The notes: generated from the sequence alone by a model not told the origin. 64,000 nt of DNA from an uncultured Dokdonia sp. (GCF_937910895.1 NZ_CALEMI010000040.1:1-64000), one strand, 5' to 3'; positions 26,986-36,397 are shown, counted from the first letter of the stretch. Translations and numbers: made by a program.

Positions 26986-28581
26986 ATGGATACTATTTTA
27001 AACGTTCTAGGAAATATCCCTTGGTGGGGTTGGATCCTCATTGTCATCGCTATTATTGCCTTGCGAGATATTTTACAACGTAGACACACCATCAGTCATA
27101 ACTACCCTATCGTCGGACACTTACGCTATCTGTTAGAAAGTATTGGTCCAGAAATGCGTCAGTATTTTGTGGCAAATAACCGAGAAGAGTTGCCTTTCAA
27201 TCGTATTGAACGTGGATGGATTTACGCTTCCGCGAAAAAAGAAAACAACTACGAAGGCTTCGGAACCGATCGAGATATCTATGCCCATCAGCATATATTT
27301 ATCAATAATGCGATGATGCCTTATAAAATCGAGGATAACCATCCCAACGCAAAAGACAAAACCTTTTTACCTTGCGCTAAAGTCATTGGCGTCTATCACA
27401 ACCGTAAAAAACCATTCCGTCCCGCATCTGTTATTAATATCAGCGCCATGAGTTTTGGTTCGTTGAGTGCCAAAGCTGTCGAATCCCTCAACAAAGGAGT
27501 GAAAATTGCAGGCGCCTATCACAATACAGGAGAAGGTGGTCTTTCTCCGTACCACAGTCATGGAGGTGATGTTGTTTTTCATTTTGGAACAGGCTACTTT
27601 GGCGTACGTGCCGAAGATGGTGGTTTCTCTATGGAAAAAATGATTAAACTTGTAGAAGACAATCCTTTTATCCGCGCTATTGAGGTAAAGCTATCACAAG
27701 GTGCAAAGCCAGGAAAAGGAGGCGTATTACCAGGTGCAAAAATCACACCCGAAATTGCAAAAATACGTGGCGTCGAAGTAGGTAAAGACGTCCTTTCACC
27801 ACCGAATCATAAAGCCTTTTCTAACGTTCCAGAAATGGTTGATTTTATAGAAGAAATCGCAGCAGCTACAGGATTACCTGTCGGCATCAAAGCGGCTATC
27901 GGGAAACTAGGACAATGGGAAGAACTCGCTGATATTATGGTAAAAACAGGAAAAGGCCCTGATTTTATTACCGTAGATGGTGGTGAAGGTGGTACAGGCG
28001 CAGCGCCTCCGAGTTTTGCAGATCATGTCTCCTTGCCTTGGGTATATGGATTTAGCGATCTCTATCGCCTATTTAAAGAAAAAGGACTCTCAGAACATTT
28101 GGTCTTTATAGGAAGCGGAAAATTAGGATTTCCCGCCAAAGCTGCGATGGCATTCGCGATGGGTGTTGATTGTATAAATGTGGCTCGTGAAGCAATGATG
28201 AGTATTGGTTGTATCCAAGCGAAAGTCTGCCACACCAACCGTTGTCCTTCTGGAATAGCGACACAAAGCAAATGGCTTCAAAACGGAATTGATGTACCAC
28301 TTAAATCAGATCGACTGGCACAATACTTTAGAACTTTTAGAAAAGAGTTTATCGAGATTACTCACGCGGCTGGCTATGAACATCCATGCGAGTTTCAAAT
28401 GAGTGATATCGAAATCAACTTAGGCGATCATCATATTTCTACGGAGTTAGATAATACTTTTGCTTACAAAAAAACACCCGTTCCCTTCAATGGAATGCAA
28501 GAACTCTATGATTGCCAGTATTTAGGAGGTCAAAACAAAATGGAGATGGAAAAAGCAAATATTAGATATACTAAATATTAA
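26986..28581 (+). CDS. FMN-binding glutamate-synthase-like protein (GltB alpha-2 domain, membrane-anchored)
   Basis: 531 aa: one N-terminal membrane helix (IPWWGWILIVIAIIAL), then a glutamate-synthase FMN/TIM-barrel domain with MSFGSLSAKAVESLN, NTGEGGLSPYH, KPGKGGVLPGAKI, GGEGGTGAAPPSF. The Cys cluster CIQAKVCHTNRCPSGIATQ is expected to bind an iron-sulfur centre. The glutaminase domain is missing, so it is not a complete glutamate synthase; it may oxidise or reduce amino-containing substrates. The last eight residues (NIRYTKY) are encoded by DNA beyond a 44-bp repeat whose second copy lies at 30556, so the native C-terminus was probably replaced when the NACHT gene entered. Confidence 0.88.
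   Translation: MDTILNVLGNIPWWGWILIVIAIIALRDILQRRHTISHNYPIVGHLRYLLESIGPEMRQYFVANNREELPFNRIERGWIYASAKKENNYEGFGTDRDIYAHQHIFINNAMMPYKIEDNHPNAKDKTFLPCAKVIGVYHNRKKPFRPASVINISAMSFGSLSAKAVESLNKGVKIAGAYHNTGEGGLSPYHSHGGDVVFHFGTGYFGVRAEDGGFSMEKMIKLVEDNPFIRAIEVKLSQGAKPGKGGVLPGAKITPEIAKIRGVEVGKDVLSPPNHKAFSNVPEMVDFIEEIAAATGLPVGIKAAIGKLGQWEELADIMVKTGKGPDFITVDGGEGGTGAAPPSFADHVSLPWVYGFSDLYRLFKEKGLSEHLVFIGSGKLGFPAKAAMAFAMGVDCINVAREAMMSIGCIQAKVCHTNRCPSGIATQSKWLQNGIDVPLKSDRLAQYFRTFRKEFIEITHAAGYEHPCEFQMSDIEINLGDHHISTELDNTFAYKKTPVPFNGMQELYDCQYLGGQNKMEMEKANIRYTKY
28513..28556 (+). repeat. 44-bp direct repeat, left copy
   Basis: TGCCAGTATTTAGGAGGTCA.. is identical over 44 bases to 30556-30599. It lies in the last codons of the glutamate-synthase-like gene; the right copy lies beyond the NACHT gene. 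Confidence 0.95.
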
Positions 28582-30430
28582 TATCAAAATTATTTTTATA
28601 TAGTTTTTTTGGTATGAAAAGATTTTCGCAAAGTAAAATATATTCTTCTTCCTCTTCTGTTAAGGAGTATTTGTATATTTCATCAGATACTATCAACTTA
28701 TATAAATTATCATTCCTGTATGCCCATTCTATTGTAAAAAACTTTTTGAAAATTTCAAAAGAGTCAAATACTTGATGATTATTTTTAAATTTTCTTATTA
28801 AATTCGAAAAATTTTGTTCAAATTCAATTAATTTTTGATTGTCAAAAACTTTATCATTATTGTTTATCAAGGAATTGTACAACACAATAAAACTTAATGG
28901 AATAAAGATAGATTTTTTAAAAATTGGTTTTTCAAACTCTAACCTATCTAAAAATTCAACAATAAACTTTATACTAAAATAGTTCTTACTTAAGTATTCA
29001 AAAACTAACTTATTAAATGCTATTGAATTATCAGCTGATAAACAAATTGCAATAGCAAACTCATTTGAAATACTAACACCATCATTTCCAATATATTTGT
29101 AAGGCAATTCATGCATTTTTATCATGAAATCAGCAGCTAAATATTCCTGCATAGATTTATGAGAAAATTGATACTTATCAAAACCTGTGTTAATTACAAT
29201 TCCATTTTGAGCTTGTATTTCTTTAATTACTTTTTTGAGTTGATTTTTAGGTAAATCATGATTGTCATGAATTCTACTATAAGAATTAAAAAAATCATCT
29301 TCACTGTAGGCTCTTGATTTAACATTTACACATAAATCATAAGCAAATTGACTTAAAAAGTCATACTTGTCATCATTGTCAAATTTTGAATATTTAGACC
29401 CTTTGTCTAAAACACCTTTTCTATTAAGTATACCTCTTTGCAAATCCCATTCTTCATTTAAGAGTTGTATTAACTTCTTATAAATGAGTTTAGGTCTATC
29501 ATACAATTTACCTGTAGATTCATAAATAGCACATAAATGTGCTAATGTTAATGGGCGTAATGATAAATCATAAAACTTTGAGTTATTTAGAGAATCCATA
29601 AAAGACAGAGATAAATTTTCATCATTAAACCATTTCTTAACGAACTCAGCAACTTGATTGTCTTTTAAGTCACATAGTTCATATTTCTTAGCATAATCAA
29701 AATTATAATCTAATGATGCTGATCTAGAAGTAAGAATAACTAATGAATTATCTAGACTTCTCATCAAATCTTCAATTTCCCTGTAAAAAAAAGATAAACG
29801 CTTTGGTTCTACTTCATCTAAACCATCTAAAATTATTACTGCATTGATCTCATTTAAAAATGCATTAATAATTTTTTCTCTAATTGTTATATTCGAAACA
29901 ATAGATGTCTCGTTAGTTTTATTGTCTTTTACATGAAATAATATCCCTAAGTTGCCTGTTATTCTTGAATAAATTGTTTCATCCTCTAAAAGGTCTTTTA
30001 AATTTATTAAGATAGGTATACTGTAAATACTACTTGTATCTCCTTCAATTAGTTTTTTACAGAGATTTCTGACTGTTGTTGTCTTTCCAGCACCAGGACC
30101 TCCTAATAAAATAATATGTGAATTTACATCGTTAGATCTATTTTGTATTAAATCTTCTATTGTAGAATTACCATTGTATATTGTACTGTCATAACCCTCG
30201 ATTCGAATGTTTATTCCAATATATATATCTTTTAAAAGTTTATTTCCTTTTCTATATGATGCAAAATTTATTGTATTTAAAATATAATTGATATGCCTGT
30301 TAATTGATTCTTCTGTATATTTTTTTGTTATCACTAATTCATAATCACTTTGCTTTGAAATTCTTTTTATTGCTTTAAAAGCTTCTGTTAACAATTGCCC
30401 TACTGCAAAATCAATTAAAAATTTATTCAT
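28571..30430 (-). CDS. NACHT-domain NTPase, candidate antiviral protein
   Basis: About 619 aa from the ATG at 30430 (MNKFLIDFAVGQLL); the track start is nine codons upstream. A NACHT/STAND module is clear: Walker A GGPGAGKTTTVRNL (near residue 105), Walker B VIILDGLDEVEP, sensor VILTSRS, and SLRPLTLAHLCAIYE of the winged-helix region. The short N-terminus and a C-terminal region of about 200 residues without recognisable repeats resemble bNACHT proteins with a small C-terminal domain; some of those block phage. The gene is much more AT-rich than its surroundings and lies between the 44-bp repeats, so it is an insertion. Its 3' end overlaps the preceding gene by 11 bases. Confidence 0.82.
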   Translation of the reverse strand: MNKFLIDFAVGQLLTEAFKAIKRISKQSDYELVITKKYTEESINRHINYILNTINFASYRKGNKLLKDIYIGINIRIEGYDSTIYNGNSTIEDLIQNRSNDVNSHIILLGGPGAGKTTTVRNLCKKLIEGDTSSIYSIPILINLKDLLEDETIYSRITGNLGILFHVKDNKTNETSIVSNITIREKIINAFLNEINAVIILDGLDEVEPKRLSFFYREIEDLMRSLDNSLVILTSRSASLDYNFDYAKKYELCDLKDNQVAEFVKKWFNDENLSLSFMDSLNNSKFYDLSLRPLTLAHLCAIYESTGKLYDRPKLIYKKLIQLLNEEWDLQRGILNRKGVLDKGSKYSKFDNDDKYDFLSQFAYDLCVNVKSRAYSEDDFFNSYSRIHDNHDLPKNQLKKVIKEIQAQNGIVINTGFDKYQFSHKSMQEYLAADFMIKMHELPYKYIGNDGVSISNEFAIAICLSADNSIAFNKLVFEYLSKNYFSIKFIVEFLDRLEFEKPIFKKSIFIPLSFIVLYNSLINNNDKVFDNQKLIEFEQNFSNLIRKFKNNHQVFDSFEIFKKFFTIEWAYRNDNLYKLIVSDEIYKYSLTEEEEEYILLCENLFIPKKLYKNNFDINI

Positions 30431-30504
30431 AAAATACACTAATATATTGTTTTCCACTAAATTAATAAAAATACTATAGATACAAAAGTTGCTTTTTGTC
30501 TAGT

Positions 30505-30609
30505 TAGAAAACACAAGTGTTTATAAAATTTGAAGGTAAACAAGATTTATATTACTGCCAGTATTTAGGAGGTCAAAACAAAATGGAGATGGAAAAAGCG
30601 CATGGATAA
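30505..30609 (+). pseudogene. Detached C-terminal fragment of a glutamate-synthase-like gene
   Basis: In the plus frame the text reads ..KFEGKQDLYYCQYLGGQNK.. and on to KAHG and a stop. This parallels the intact gene end (NGMQELYDCQYLGGQNK..KANIRYTKY). The last 44 shared bases are identical, while the upstream part is diverged. It looks like the 3' end of a related or earlier version of the gene left behind by the NACHT insertion. Confidence 0.7.
30556..30599 (+). repeat. 44-bp direct repeat, right copy
   Basis: Identical to 28513-28556. Together the two copies delimit a segment of about 2.0 kb that carries only the NACHT gene. Confidence 0.95.
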
Positions 30610-30661
30610 TAGATAGTTTCTATGTTTGCTCCTACCAGCAGGCAGGCAGGCTCGCGAAAGC

Positions 30662-30692
30662 AAAAAAACCCACTCAAAACGAGCGGGTTTTC
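30662..30692. terminator. Terminator downstream of the carboxypeptidase-regulatory-domain lipoprotein
   Basis: AAACCCACTC pairs with GAGCGGGTTT (one mismatch or G-U) around AAAAC, with T/A runs on both sides. It serves the minus-strand gene ending at 30716. Just before it lies a CAGGCAGGCAGGCTCGCGAA word seen in other intergenic repeats. Confidence 0.75.
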
Positions 30693-30715
30693 TATTAATA
30701 ATAAGGTGAAAAATA

Positions 30716-32521
30716 TTAATCTCTAAGTACGTGTAATGACCCACTTACAGGTTGCACTGCCGCTGAGTTATCTGTATACGTACCTGTAAAGGTAATATCG
30801 ATATAATCACCTACGGCACCAAAAGCATTGAGTTGAAAAGTAATATTGATAGGTGCATTATAATCTACATCTGATTGCGATAATAGTTCAAACATTTCCA
30901 TTTCAAAAGAACCTGGAGGTGCTTGAATACCATTACCCCATACATACGTTCCTACCGTATTATCTGAACTACTCATATAGAAAAAGTCGTTTCCATTACT
31001 AGCATTAATACTGAACGCATCTCCGTTATCAAATGTATTTATTGGAGAGGTTAAGAAATGCTGTACACCTTCTATCTCCCACTCTATATATTCTGTCACT
31101 GCATTACAAGAAGTAATGGTTCCTAAGTCTGTCGTTGGAGGTGTAAATGTATAATTAATAACGCCACTAGACTGTTGATTTATAATATCGATTGCCTCAA
31201 GTGTAAAGACATTACTCGCTGGACAGCTAATCAAATTGATATCAAAAGTTCCTGCTGTTACTGGCTCATAAAATGTATTTCCTGCATACTCTAAGACAAC
31301 ATACCCATCTGTAATGGCAACATTAGAACAATCATCAAAGTTACCTACTACTTGCTGTGACGTTGATGAACCAGGGATTACTGAAATAGGTCCGTAAGTG
31401 ACTGCTGCTGCAAAGGGTCCAATCACATCTGAAAAAACAGCGTTTCCACATAAATCAACAACCTCTATGGTCATGGTCAATCCAGAGGGTACTTTTCCAC
31501 ATACCTGTCCGTTCTGATCTGTAATTCCAGACCTTGGATACGGAGTGTTAGGACTCGTAATGTGTACCGTCGTATTTGCTAAAGGATTTCCGTTGTCATC
31601 TAATACCGTTGTACAAAAATCGACGACTGGAAATGGTGCATCACAATTCCAAAAAGAGAAGTGAGAAACCTGTCCTACATATTCGTTACCTTGTAAAGTC
31701 GCCTCTCCGTCTTCTATCCAATAGCCTAAGGTATCATCAAAACTCCATAACGGAATCGTCGCTGGTGCAATACCCTGTAAAGCTGGATCTAGTGGAAAAC
31801 GTAATTCGGCGGGACTGTTAGGATCTATATTGAGTTCATTTCCGCTGGCATCGCGCAACTCTACAGAGATCATCCCAAACGTTTCAAGATATACCTCATC
31901 TCCCGCAACATCTTCTGCATACAACATCCCTGGCATGACAGCATCTAAGTCTTGGGATGCTGGATCGAGAAAGTCCAAAATAACATCTACAGTTCCTGCA
32001 TAAGGATTTCCATTTCCATCAATATAATCTCCTGGTAAAGCAACGCTCGCTCCATTTCCTAATTGCACGGTTTCTGGTACACCACTAGTTACGGTGGCAG
32101 TCACATCTGCGCTCAATAACATCAATTTAATACGATTTGTACTGTCTGTAGGTCGTAAGGCTCTACCACTTGTGACATACCCAGATGCTGTAACTCGTAG
32201 GTACGCAAACTGCTCATTTACCGAAGCATCTTGCACAGAAAAAATTCCGTTACTGTCTGTAAATACCGTTTGTGCTCCTACGGCGACAAGCGCTCCGGAG
32301 ATTCCATTATTGTTTTCATCGACGACTTGACCAAAAAAACTTCTTGTGGCGGCTGCTCCAAAAAACTGATCTAGATTCCCTGTATCATTCGGATCATCTA
32401 CAATAACCGTATCATCAGGAATATCTGGATTGTCTTGTGTAAAATCATCATCTCGCTCACAAGAAGTAAGCGTTAGCATACATGCTATAAGTACGGTGGT
32501 TAAAATTCTAAGTGTTTTCAT
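30716..32521 (-). CDS. Large lipoprotein with carboxypeptidase-regulatory-like domains
   Basis: 601 aa. N-terminal lipoprotein signal (LTTVLIACMLTLTSC) followed by an acidic DDD-rich stretch. A carboxypeptidase regulatory-like domain occupies about residues 62-125 (FGQVVDENNNGISGALVAVG..VFTDSNGIFSVQDASV); a second one appears around residue 308 (FCTTVLDDNGNPLANTTVHITSP..). The middle has beta-sandwich segments (VDVILDFLDPASQDLDAVMPG..). No catalytic residues can be assigned, so it is likely a structural or binding surface lipoprotein. The gene is followed by a terminator and is transcribed alone. Confidence 0.82.
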   Translation of the reverse strand: MKTLRILTTVLIACMLTLTSCERDDDFTQDNPDIPDDTVIVDDPNDTGNLDQFFGAAATRSFFGQVVDENNNGISGALVAVGAQTVFTDSNGIFSVQDASVNEQFAYLRVTASGYVTSGRALRPTDSTNRIKLMLLSADVTATVTSGVPETVQLGNGASVALPGDYIDGNGNPYAGTVDVILDFLDPASQDLDAVMPGMLYAEDVAGDEVYLETFGMISVELRDASGNELNIDPNSPAELRFPLDPALQGIAPATIPLWSFDDTLGYWIEDGEATLQGNEYVGQVSHFSFWNCDAPFPVVDFCTTVLDDNGNPLANTTVHITSPNTPYPRSGITDQNGQVCGKVPSGLTMTIEVVDLCGNAVFSDVIGPFAAAVTYGPISVIPGSSTSQQVVGNFDDCSNVAITDGYVVLEYAGNTFYEPVTAGTFDINLISCPASNVFTLEAIDIINQQSSGVINYTFTPPTTDLGTITSCNAVTEYIEWEIEGVQHFLTSPINTFDNGDAFSINASNGNDFFYMSSSDNTVGTYVWGNGIQAPPGSFEMEMFELLSQSDVDYNAPINITFQLNAFGAVGDYIDITFTGTYTDNSAAVQPVSGSLHVLRD

Positions 32522-32711
32522 GAGTATATGTTTTGTTGTTACACCCCTATATCCAAAAGGATATAATTTTGTTACCCCTTAAATTCATTTTTTTTAAAAC
32601 ACGCTAATAAATTAAAGCAGACACGATAGTGTACATACAACATTCCTATAGCTTACACGTTGTAAAACTGTTCAAAAACAAGTACATTAGTCATCCCAAA
32701 TTTGTAGATCT

Positions 32712-33230
32712 ATGGAAATAAATTTAGTCAACCTCGCCTTTAACCTATTACCAGCACTTATCGTAGCGGGTATTTCCTATTTTTTCTTTAGCCAATACAC
32801 CAAGAGTGAAGAAGGTAGAAGACGTTTCTTATTACATAAAGCCAATCAAGCCGCTGCCCTACCACAAAAATTACAAGCCTATGAACGATTAACACTGTTC
32901 TTAGAGCGTATATCACCTGGCAACCTGCTGATACGTGTAAAACCATATAGTGATGACAAAAACGAATATGAATCACTACTGTTACGGAGCATAGAACAAG
33001 AGTTTGAGCATAACTTAGCTCAACAAATTTATGTGACAGAAGAATGTTGGAATGTCGTTAGGACGGCAAAAAATGCCACGATTTCTATCATTCGTAAAAC
33101 CAATATGAGTGGTAAAATAGATAATAGTGACAAACTTCGTAAGACCATTTTACAAGATCTGATGGATCAGCAAGCCCCTAGCGAAACAGGAATTACGTAT
33201 ATAAAGAGAGAAGTTGCGGAGATTATTTGA
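32712..33230 (+). CDS. Membrane-anchored conserved protein of unknown function
   Basis: 172 aa. One N-terminal membrane segment (LALNLLPALIVAGISYFFF type; residues 6-27), then a soluble region with the Bacteroidota-conserved pattern FLLHKANQAAALPQKLQAYERLTLFLERISPGNLL and VKPYSDDKNEYESLLLRSIEQEFEHNLAQQIYVT. I recognise it as a recurrent short flavobacterial protein, but the role is unknown. It lies divergently from the lipoprotein gene at 30716, with a 190-base gap in which I see no clear promoter. Confidence 0.65.
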   Translation: MEINLVNLAFNLLPALIVAGISYFFFSQYTKSEEGRRRFLLHKANQAAALPQKLQAYERLTLFLERISPGNLLIRVKPYSDDKNEYESLLLRSIEQEFEHNLAQQIYVTEECWNVVRTAKNATISIIRKTNMSGKIDNSDKLRKTILQDLMDQQAPSETGITYIKREVAEII

Positions 33231-33997
33231 GATCGTCTAGAAATAGAGGTGAGAGAATATAGATCGCTTTGCTTTTGGTTGTTTACTAAATCACAAATTC
33301 CAAAAAATCAAATCTCAAATTCGATTATAATTTTAACTTCGATTTTAAAATCGGGATTTCGATACAATTTTTTGATAGCCTATTGGCGAAAAAAAATACT
33401 CAATCGTCTAGCTTTTTGATTCAAATCTCAAACTACAAAAACTTCCCGCTTCCACCTTCCTACCTCCAGCATCCTGCAAAAATAAAACTTCTAAATAATC
33501 GTAAATTTTCAATTTAGATTTGAACTTTAGTTTTACTGATTACACCAGTCTCATTTCACTTTTCTCATTTAGTCTTCTTCCCGCTTTCGCGAAAGCGTAC
33601 ATAATTTAAAACAATTAGGATTCAAGACAAAAAAGGGGGCTACGAGCCTATGAGTCGTGAGTTTTGAGTTATCTTGACCGCAAAAGAGATCACGTATCTG
33701 GCTTACTCTCATACAATTTCTTTCACTCGTACCTCGTCGTTCGTACCTCGTATTTCTTATCTCGTACCTCACTAACATGACTAAAAACAACGTCGTGAGT
33801 CGTGAGTCATCAACCCCAGCGATCCTGAGTCTTTTATTCCTAATATAAACTTCTATACTCATTTTAACCTATATCCTTTAACTTTTAACCGTTATCCTCC
33901 TAATCTTTTATTTTCTTTGCACCCTTACTAAATAATTAATAAGTTTGAAATATTAGAAGAACTATCTTACTTTTAAACATAAAAACATAGGGTACGT
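33231..33997. repeat. Intergenic repeat zone before SulP
   Basis: Contains pyrimidine-rich text (AAATCTCAAACTACAAAAAC, CCTACCTCCAGCATCCTGCA) related to 18300-18440 and 9646-9858. A full GCTTTCGCGAAAGC lies at 33583-33596, a diverged 'TTGACCGCAAAAGAGATCAC' repeat at 33668-33745, and repeated CTCGTACCTCGT / GTCGTGAGTC words around it. The ORF at 33569 is made of this text and is not a gene. Confidence 0.6.
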
Positions 33998-35656
33998 ATG
34001 GCATCAAAACTATTAGATTTCAGTAATTTAAAAGGTGATTTAACAGGTGGTCTGGTTGCCGGAATCGTCGCTTTACCTTTGGCACTTGCCTTTGGGGTAC
34101 AATCAGGAATGGGTGCTACAGCAGGGCTTTATGGAGCTATTATGGTTGGGATATTTGCTGCTATTTTTGGCGGAACACCCACACAAGCCAGTGGACCTAC
34201 AGGGCCGATGACGGTGGTTTCTGCTGCCTTAGTTGCCGCAGCCATACAACTAACAGGAAGCCTAGAGACTGCTATGGGCATCATTCTTTTAAGTTTTTTA
34301 TTAGGAGGTGTGTTACAAATTGTTTTTGGACTCATCAATATTGCAGGATATGTTAAGTATTTTCCGTATCCAGTGGTCTCTGGATTTATGAGCGGTGTTG
34401 GATTGATTATTATCATTCTCCAAGTATTCCCCTTTGCAGGACTCAAATCTGGAAAATCCACCTTTGCTATATTACAAGATTTACCAAGATTTTTTACCGA
34501 ATTTAATATCTATGCACTCGCATTAGGTGCTTTAACTGTTTTGATCTACTATCTATTTCCGCTGATTACCAAAGCAATTCCAAGTGCTTTGGTAGCCTTA
34601 GTCGTCGCTGCGCTTGCAGGCTATTTTCTAGGATGGGATGTGCCTATTATTGGAGATATCCCATCAGGAATCCCAAGTATACAAGTCGGCACCATGTTTA
34701 GTAATATCCCACCAGAAGCGTATATGTTAATCGTAGAATATGCCGTCGTGCTTGCTGTATTGGGTAGTATTGATTCTTTATTAACATCGGTTATTGCAGA
34801 TAATATGACAAAAACACGTCATAATAGTAATCGAGAATTGATCGGACAAGGAGTTGGTAATATGCTCGCTGCTATTTTTGGCGGAATTCCTGGTGCAGGA
34901 GCCACAAAAGGAACCGTTGTCAATATTAATGCGGGTGGTAAAACCCGTATTTCTGGAGCCGTTCATGGACTGTTTTTGCTAGCCGTTCTTTTAGGGTTAG
35001 GATCACTCGCAGCTTATATTCCTTTATCCGTTTTGGCAGGATTACTGATCCCTATTGGTTTTAAAATCATTGACACCAAAGGATTAAAACACCTACTTCG
35101 CGTACCAAAAGCAGATGCCGTTGTTTTAATTTTAGTTCTACTGATTACCACTTTTGGCAGCTTGATTCAAGCTGTTGGAATAGGCGTCGCATTGGCGTGT
35201 ATCTTATTTATGAAAAAGGCAAGCGACCTTGGCGAAAAAGGGATTACGATGGAGTTGGTAGAAAATTTAGAAGACGAAAAACCTTGGCAAGATGAATTAC
35301 CCTTTTACGATCTATACAAAGATAAGATTCTAATAAAGCACTTAAAAGGTCCACTATTTTTTGGATTTACTGCCCATCTTAAAAACCAGATAGCAGCCAT
35401 AGATAAAAACATTAAAGCATTAATTATCCGAATGGATGAAGTCCCGCTCATCGATCAATCAGGATTGTACGCGTTGGAAGATATTGTCTTTGATTTGGAA
35501 CAGCGAGGCGTACAGGTATTACTGGTAAACCTACAAGAGCAACCTTTAGATATATTACGATCTATTGATATTATTCCTGATCTCGTTAGCGAAGATCATA
35601 TTTTCACTACGGTAGAAGGTGCTTTCGCGTATCTAAAAGAGACTATTGGAAAGTAA
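33998..35656 (+). CDS. SulP-family anion transporter with STAS domain
   Basis: 552 aa inner-membrane protein. The N-terminal GLVAGIVALPLALAFGVQSG and GPTGPMTVVSAALVAAAI segments match SulP/SLC26 transporters; about 12 hydrophobic segments follow to about residue 400, with GGIPGAGATKGTVVNINAGGKT in a conserved core. The C-terminal STAS domain (about 435-550) shows the ILIKHLKGPLFFGF strand and LIIRMDEVPLIDQSGLYALEDIV. Sulfate, bicarbonate or other anions are possible; marine bacterial relatives often carry bicarbonate. No carbonic anhydrase gene is beside it, so substrate stays open. Confidence 0.92.
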   Translation: MASKLLDFSNLKGDLTGGLVAGIVALPLALAFGVQSGMGATAGLYGAIMVGIFAAIFGGTPTQASGPTGPMTVVSAALVAAAIQLTGSLETAMGIILLSFLLGGVLQIVFGLINIAGYVKYFPYPVVSGFMSGVGLIIIILQVFPFAGLKSGKSTFAILQDLPRFFTEFNIYALALGALTVLIYYLFPLITKAIPSALVALVVAALAGYFLGWDVPIIGDIPSGIPSIQVGTMFSNIPPEAYMLIVEYAVVLAVLGSIDSLLTSVIADNMTKTRHNSNRELIGQGVGNMLAAIFGGIPGAGATKGTVVNINAGGKTRISGAVHGLFLLAVLLGLGSLAAYIPLSVLAGLLIPIGFKIIDTKGLKHLLRVPKADAVVLILVLLITTFGSLIQAVGIGVALACILFMKKASDLGEKGITMELVENLEDEKPWQDELPFYDLYKDKILIKHLKGPLFFGFTAHLKNQIAAIDKNIKALIIRMDEVPLIDQSGLYALEDIVFDLEQRGVQVLLVNLQEQPLDILRSIDIIPDLVSEDHIFTTVEGAFAYLKETIGK

Positions 35657-36372
35657 TGAAAGGCTCTACTAGAGTTGTGTCTTCGCTCCTATCTCCCGAC
35701 AGGCAGGTGCGCGAAAATGAACCAAGAATCAAAGGATTCAGTAGTCGGTAGTCGGTAGTCGGTAGTCGGTAGTCGGTAGTCGGTAGTCGGTAGTCGGTAG
35801 TCGGTAGTCGGTAGTCGAAAAAACTATAAAAAATCTTTGAAATAAGCAATTCTGAGTTTTTTTCTCGCTTTCGCGAAAAGGAAACAGGACGCAAAAGAAT
35901 CATGAGTCAAGATGAAAACTCAAAATAGTCATGAGTTGTGAGTCCTGAGTCTTGGAGTATAGCGATCCTGAGTCATCTCGACGGCAGGAGAGATCACATA
36001 TCTAACTCACTGTGATGCGATTTCTCGTTGCCCGTATCTTCGCTCGTTTAAAATGATTATAACAAAAATAGTACTACGTCCTATGTCGTATTCTCTAATT
36101 TCAAAATTACCATCCCTACTCTCATCACTCCCTTCTCTATATTCTATACTCTCTTTTCTATATTCTTTTTTTACTCCAATTGTGGGAAACCGTAAATAAA
36201 TATCGCGTATGTTATATATATTCACAACTCAAGATAGCTGTTTATAACGGTTATAAACGTTTATATTTCCTAGTATTACCACGAAAACTACTCACAAACA
36301 AATAATTACAAAACCTTATTTTAAAATTTAGTGTAGATTTGTGAGTAACTATATAATAGGAATATCGTACAT
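35657..36372. repeat. Repeat-rich intergenic region
   Basis: Besides the tandem array at 35741-35817, it holds a half palindrome (CGCTTTCGCGAAAAGG near 35866), a dispersed repeat at 35971-36048 (GTCATCTCGACGGCAGGAGA..GATGCGATTTCTCGTTG), CATGAGTCAAGA/CATGAGTTGTGAGTCCTGAG words, and a TAGATTTG -7-like box at 36334-36341 before the DUF695-RraB gene. I see no gene in it. Confidence 0.6.
35741..35817. repeat. Eleven tandem copies of GTAGTCG
   Basis: 77 bases made of exactly 11 copies of the 7-mer GTAGTCG, with no sequence drift. The reverse frame reads as repeated DYRLPTT because three 7-mers make 21 bases, but no plausible gene surrounds it. Perfect homogeneity suggests recent slippage or active length variation. 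Confidence 0.95.
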
Positions 36373-36387
36373 GTGCGATATAAACTA

Positions 36388-36397
36388 GTTGCCCACA
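36388..36397. repeat. Left inverted boundary GTTGCCCACA of the DUF695-RraB unit
   Basis: Exact reverse complement of TGTGGGCAAC at 37247-37256. It falls three bases before the preferred TTG start, so the pair brackets the gene closely. Confidence 0.65.

Noticed and set aside
28062-28300. Minus ORFs within the glutamate-synthase-like gene
   Set aside because: Shadows of conserved coding sequence.
33569-33862. 97-aa minus ORF
   Set aside because: Covers repeat words and the palindrome (reads YIRNKRLR and RYEIRNTRYERR); not a gene.
35741-35817. CRISPR array
   Set aside because: Units are 7 bp with no spacers; a simple tandem repeat.
35643-35903. 86-aa minus ORF with DYRLPTT repeats
   Set aside because: Caused by the 7-bp tandem array; three units give 21 bases and thus a periodic frame.
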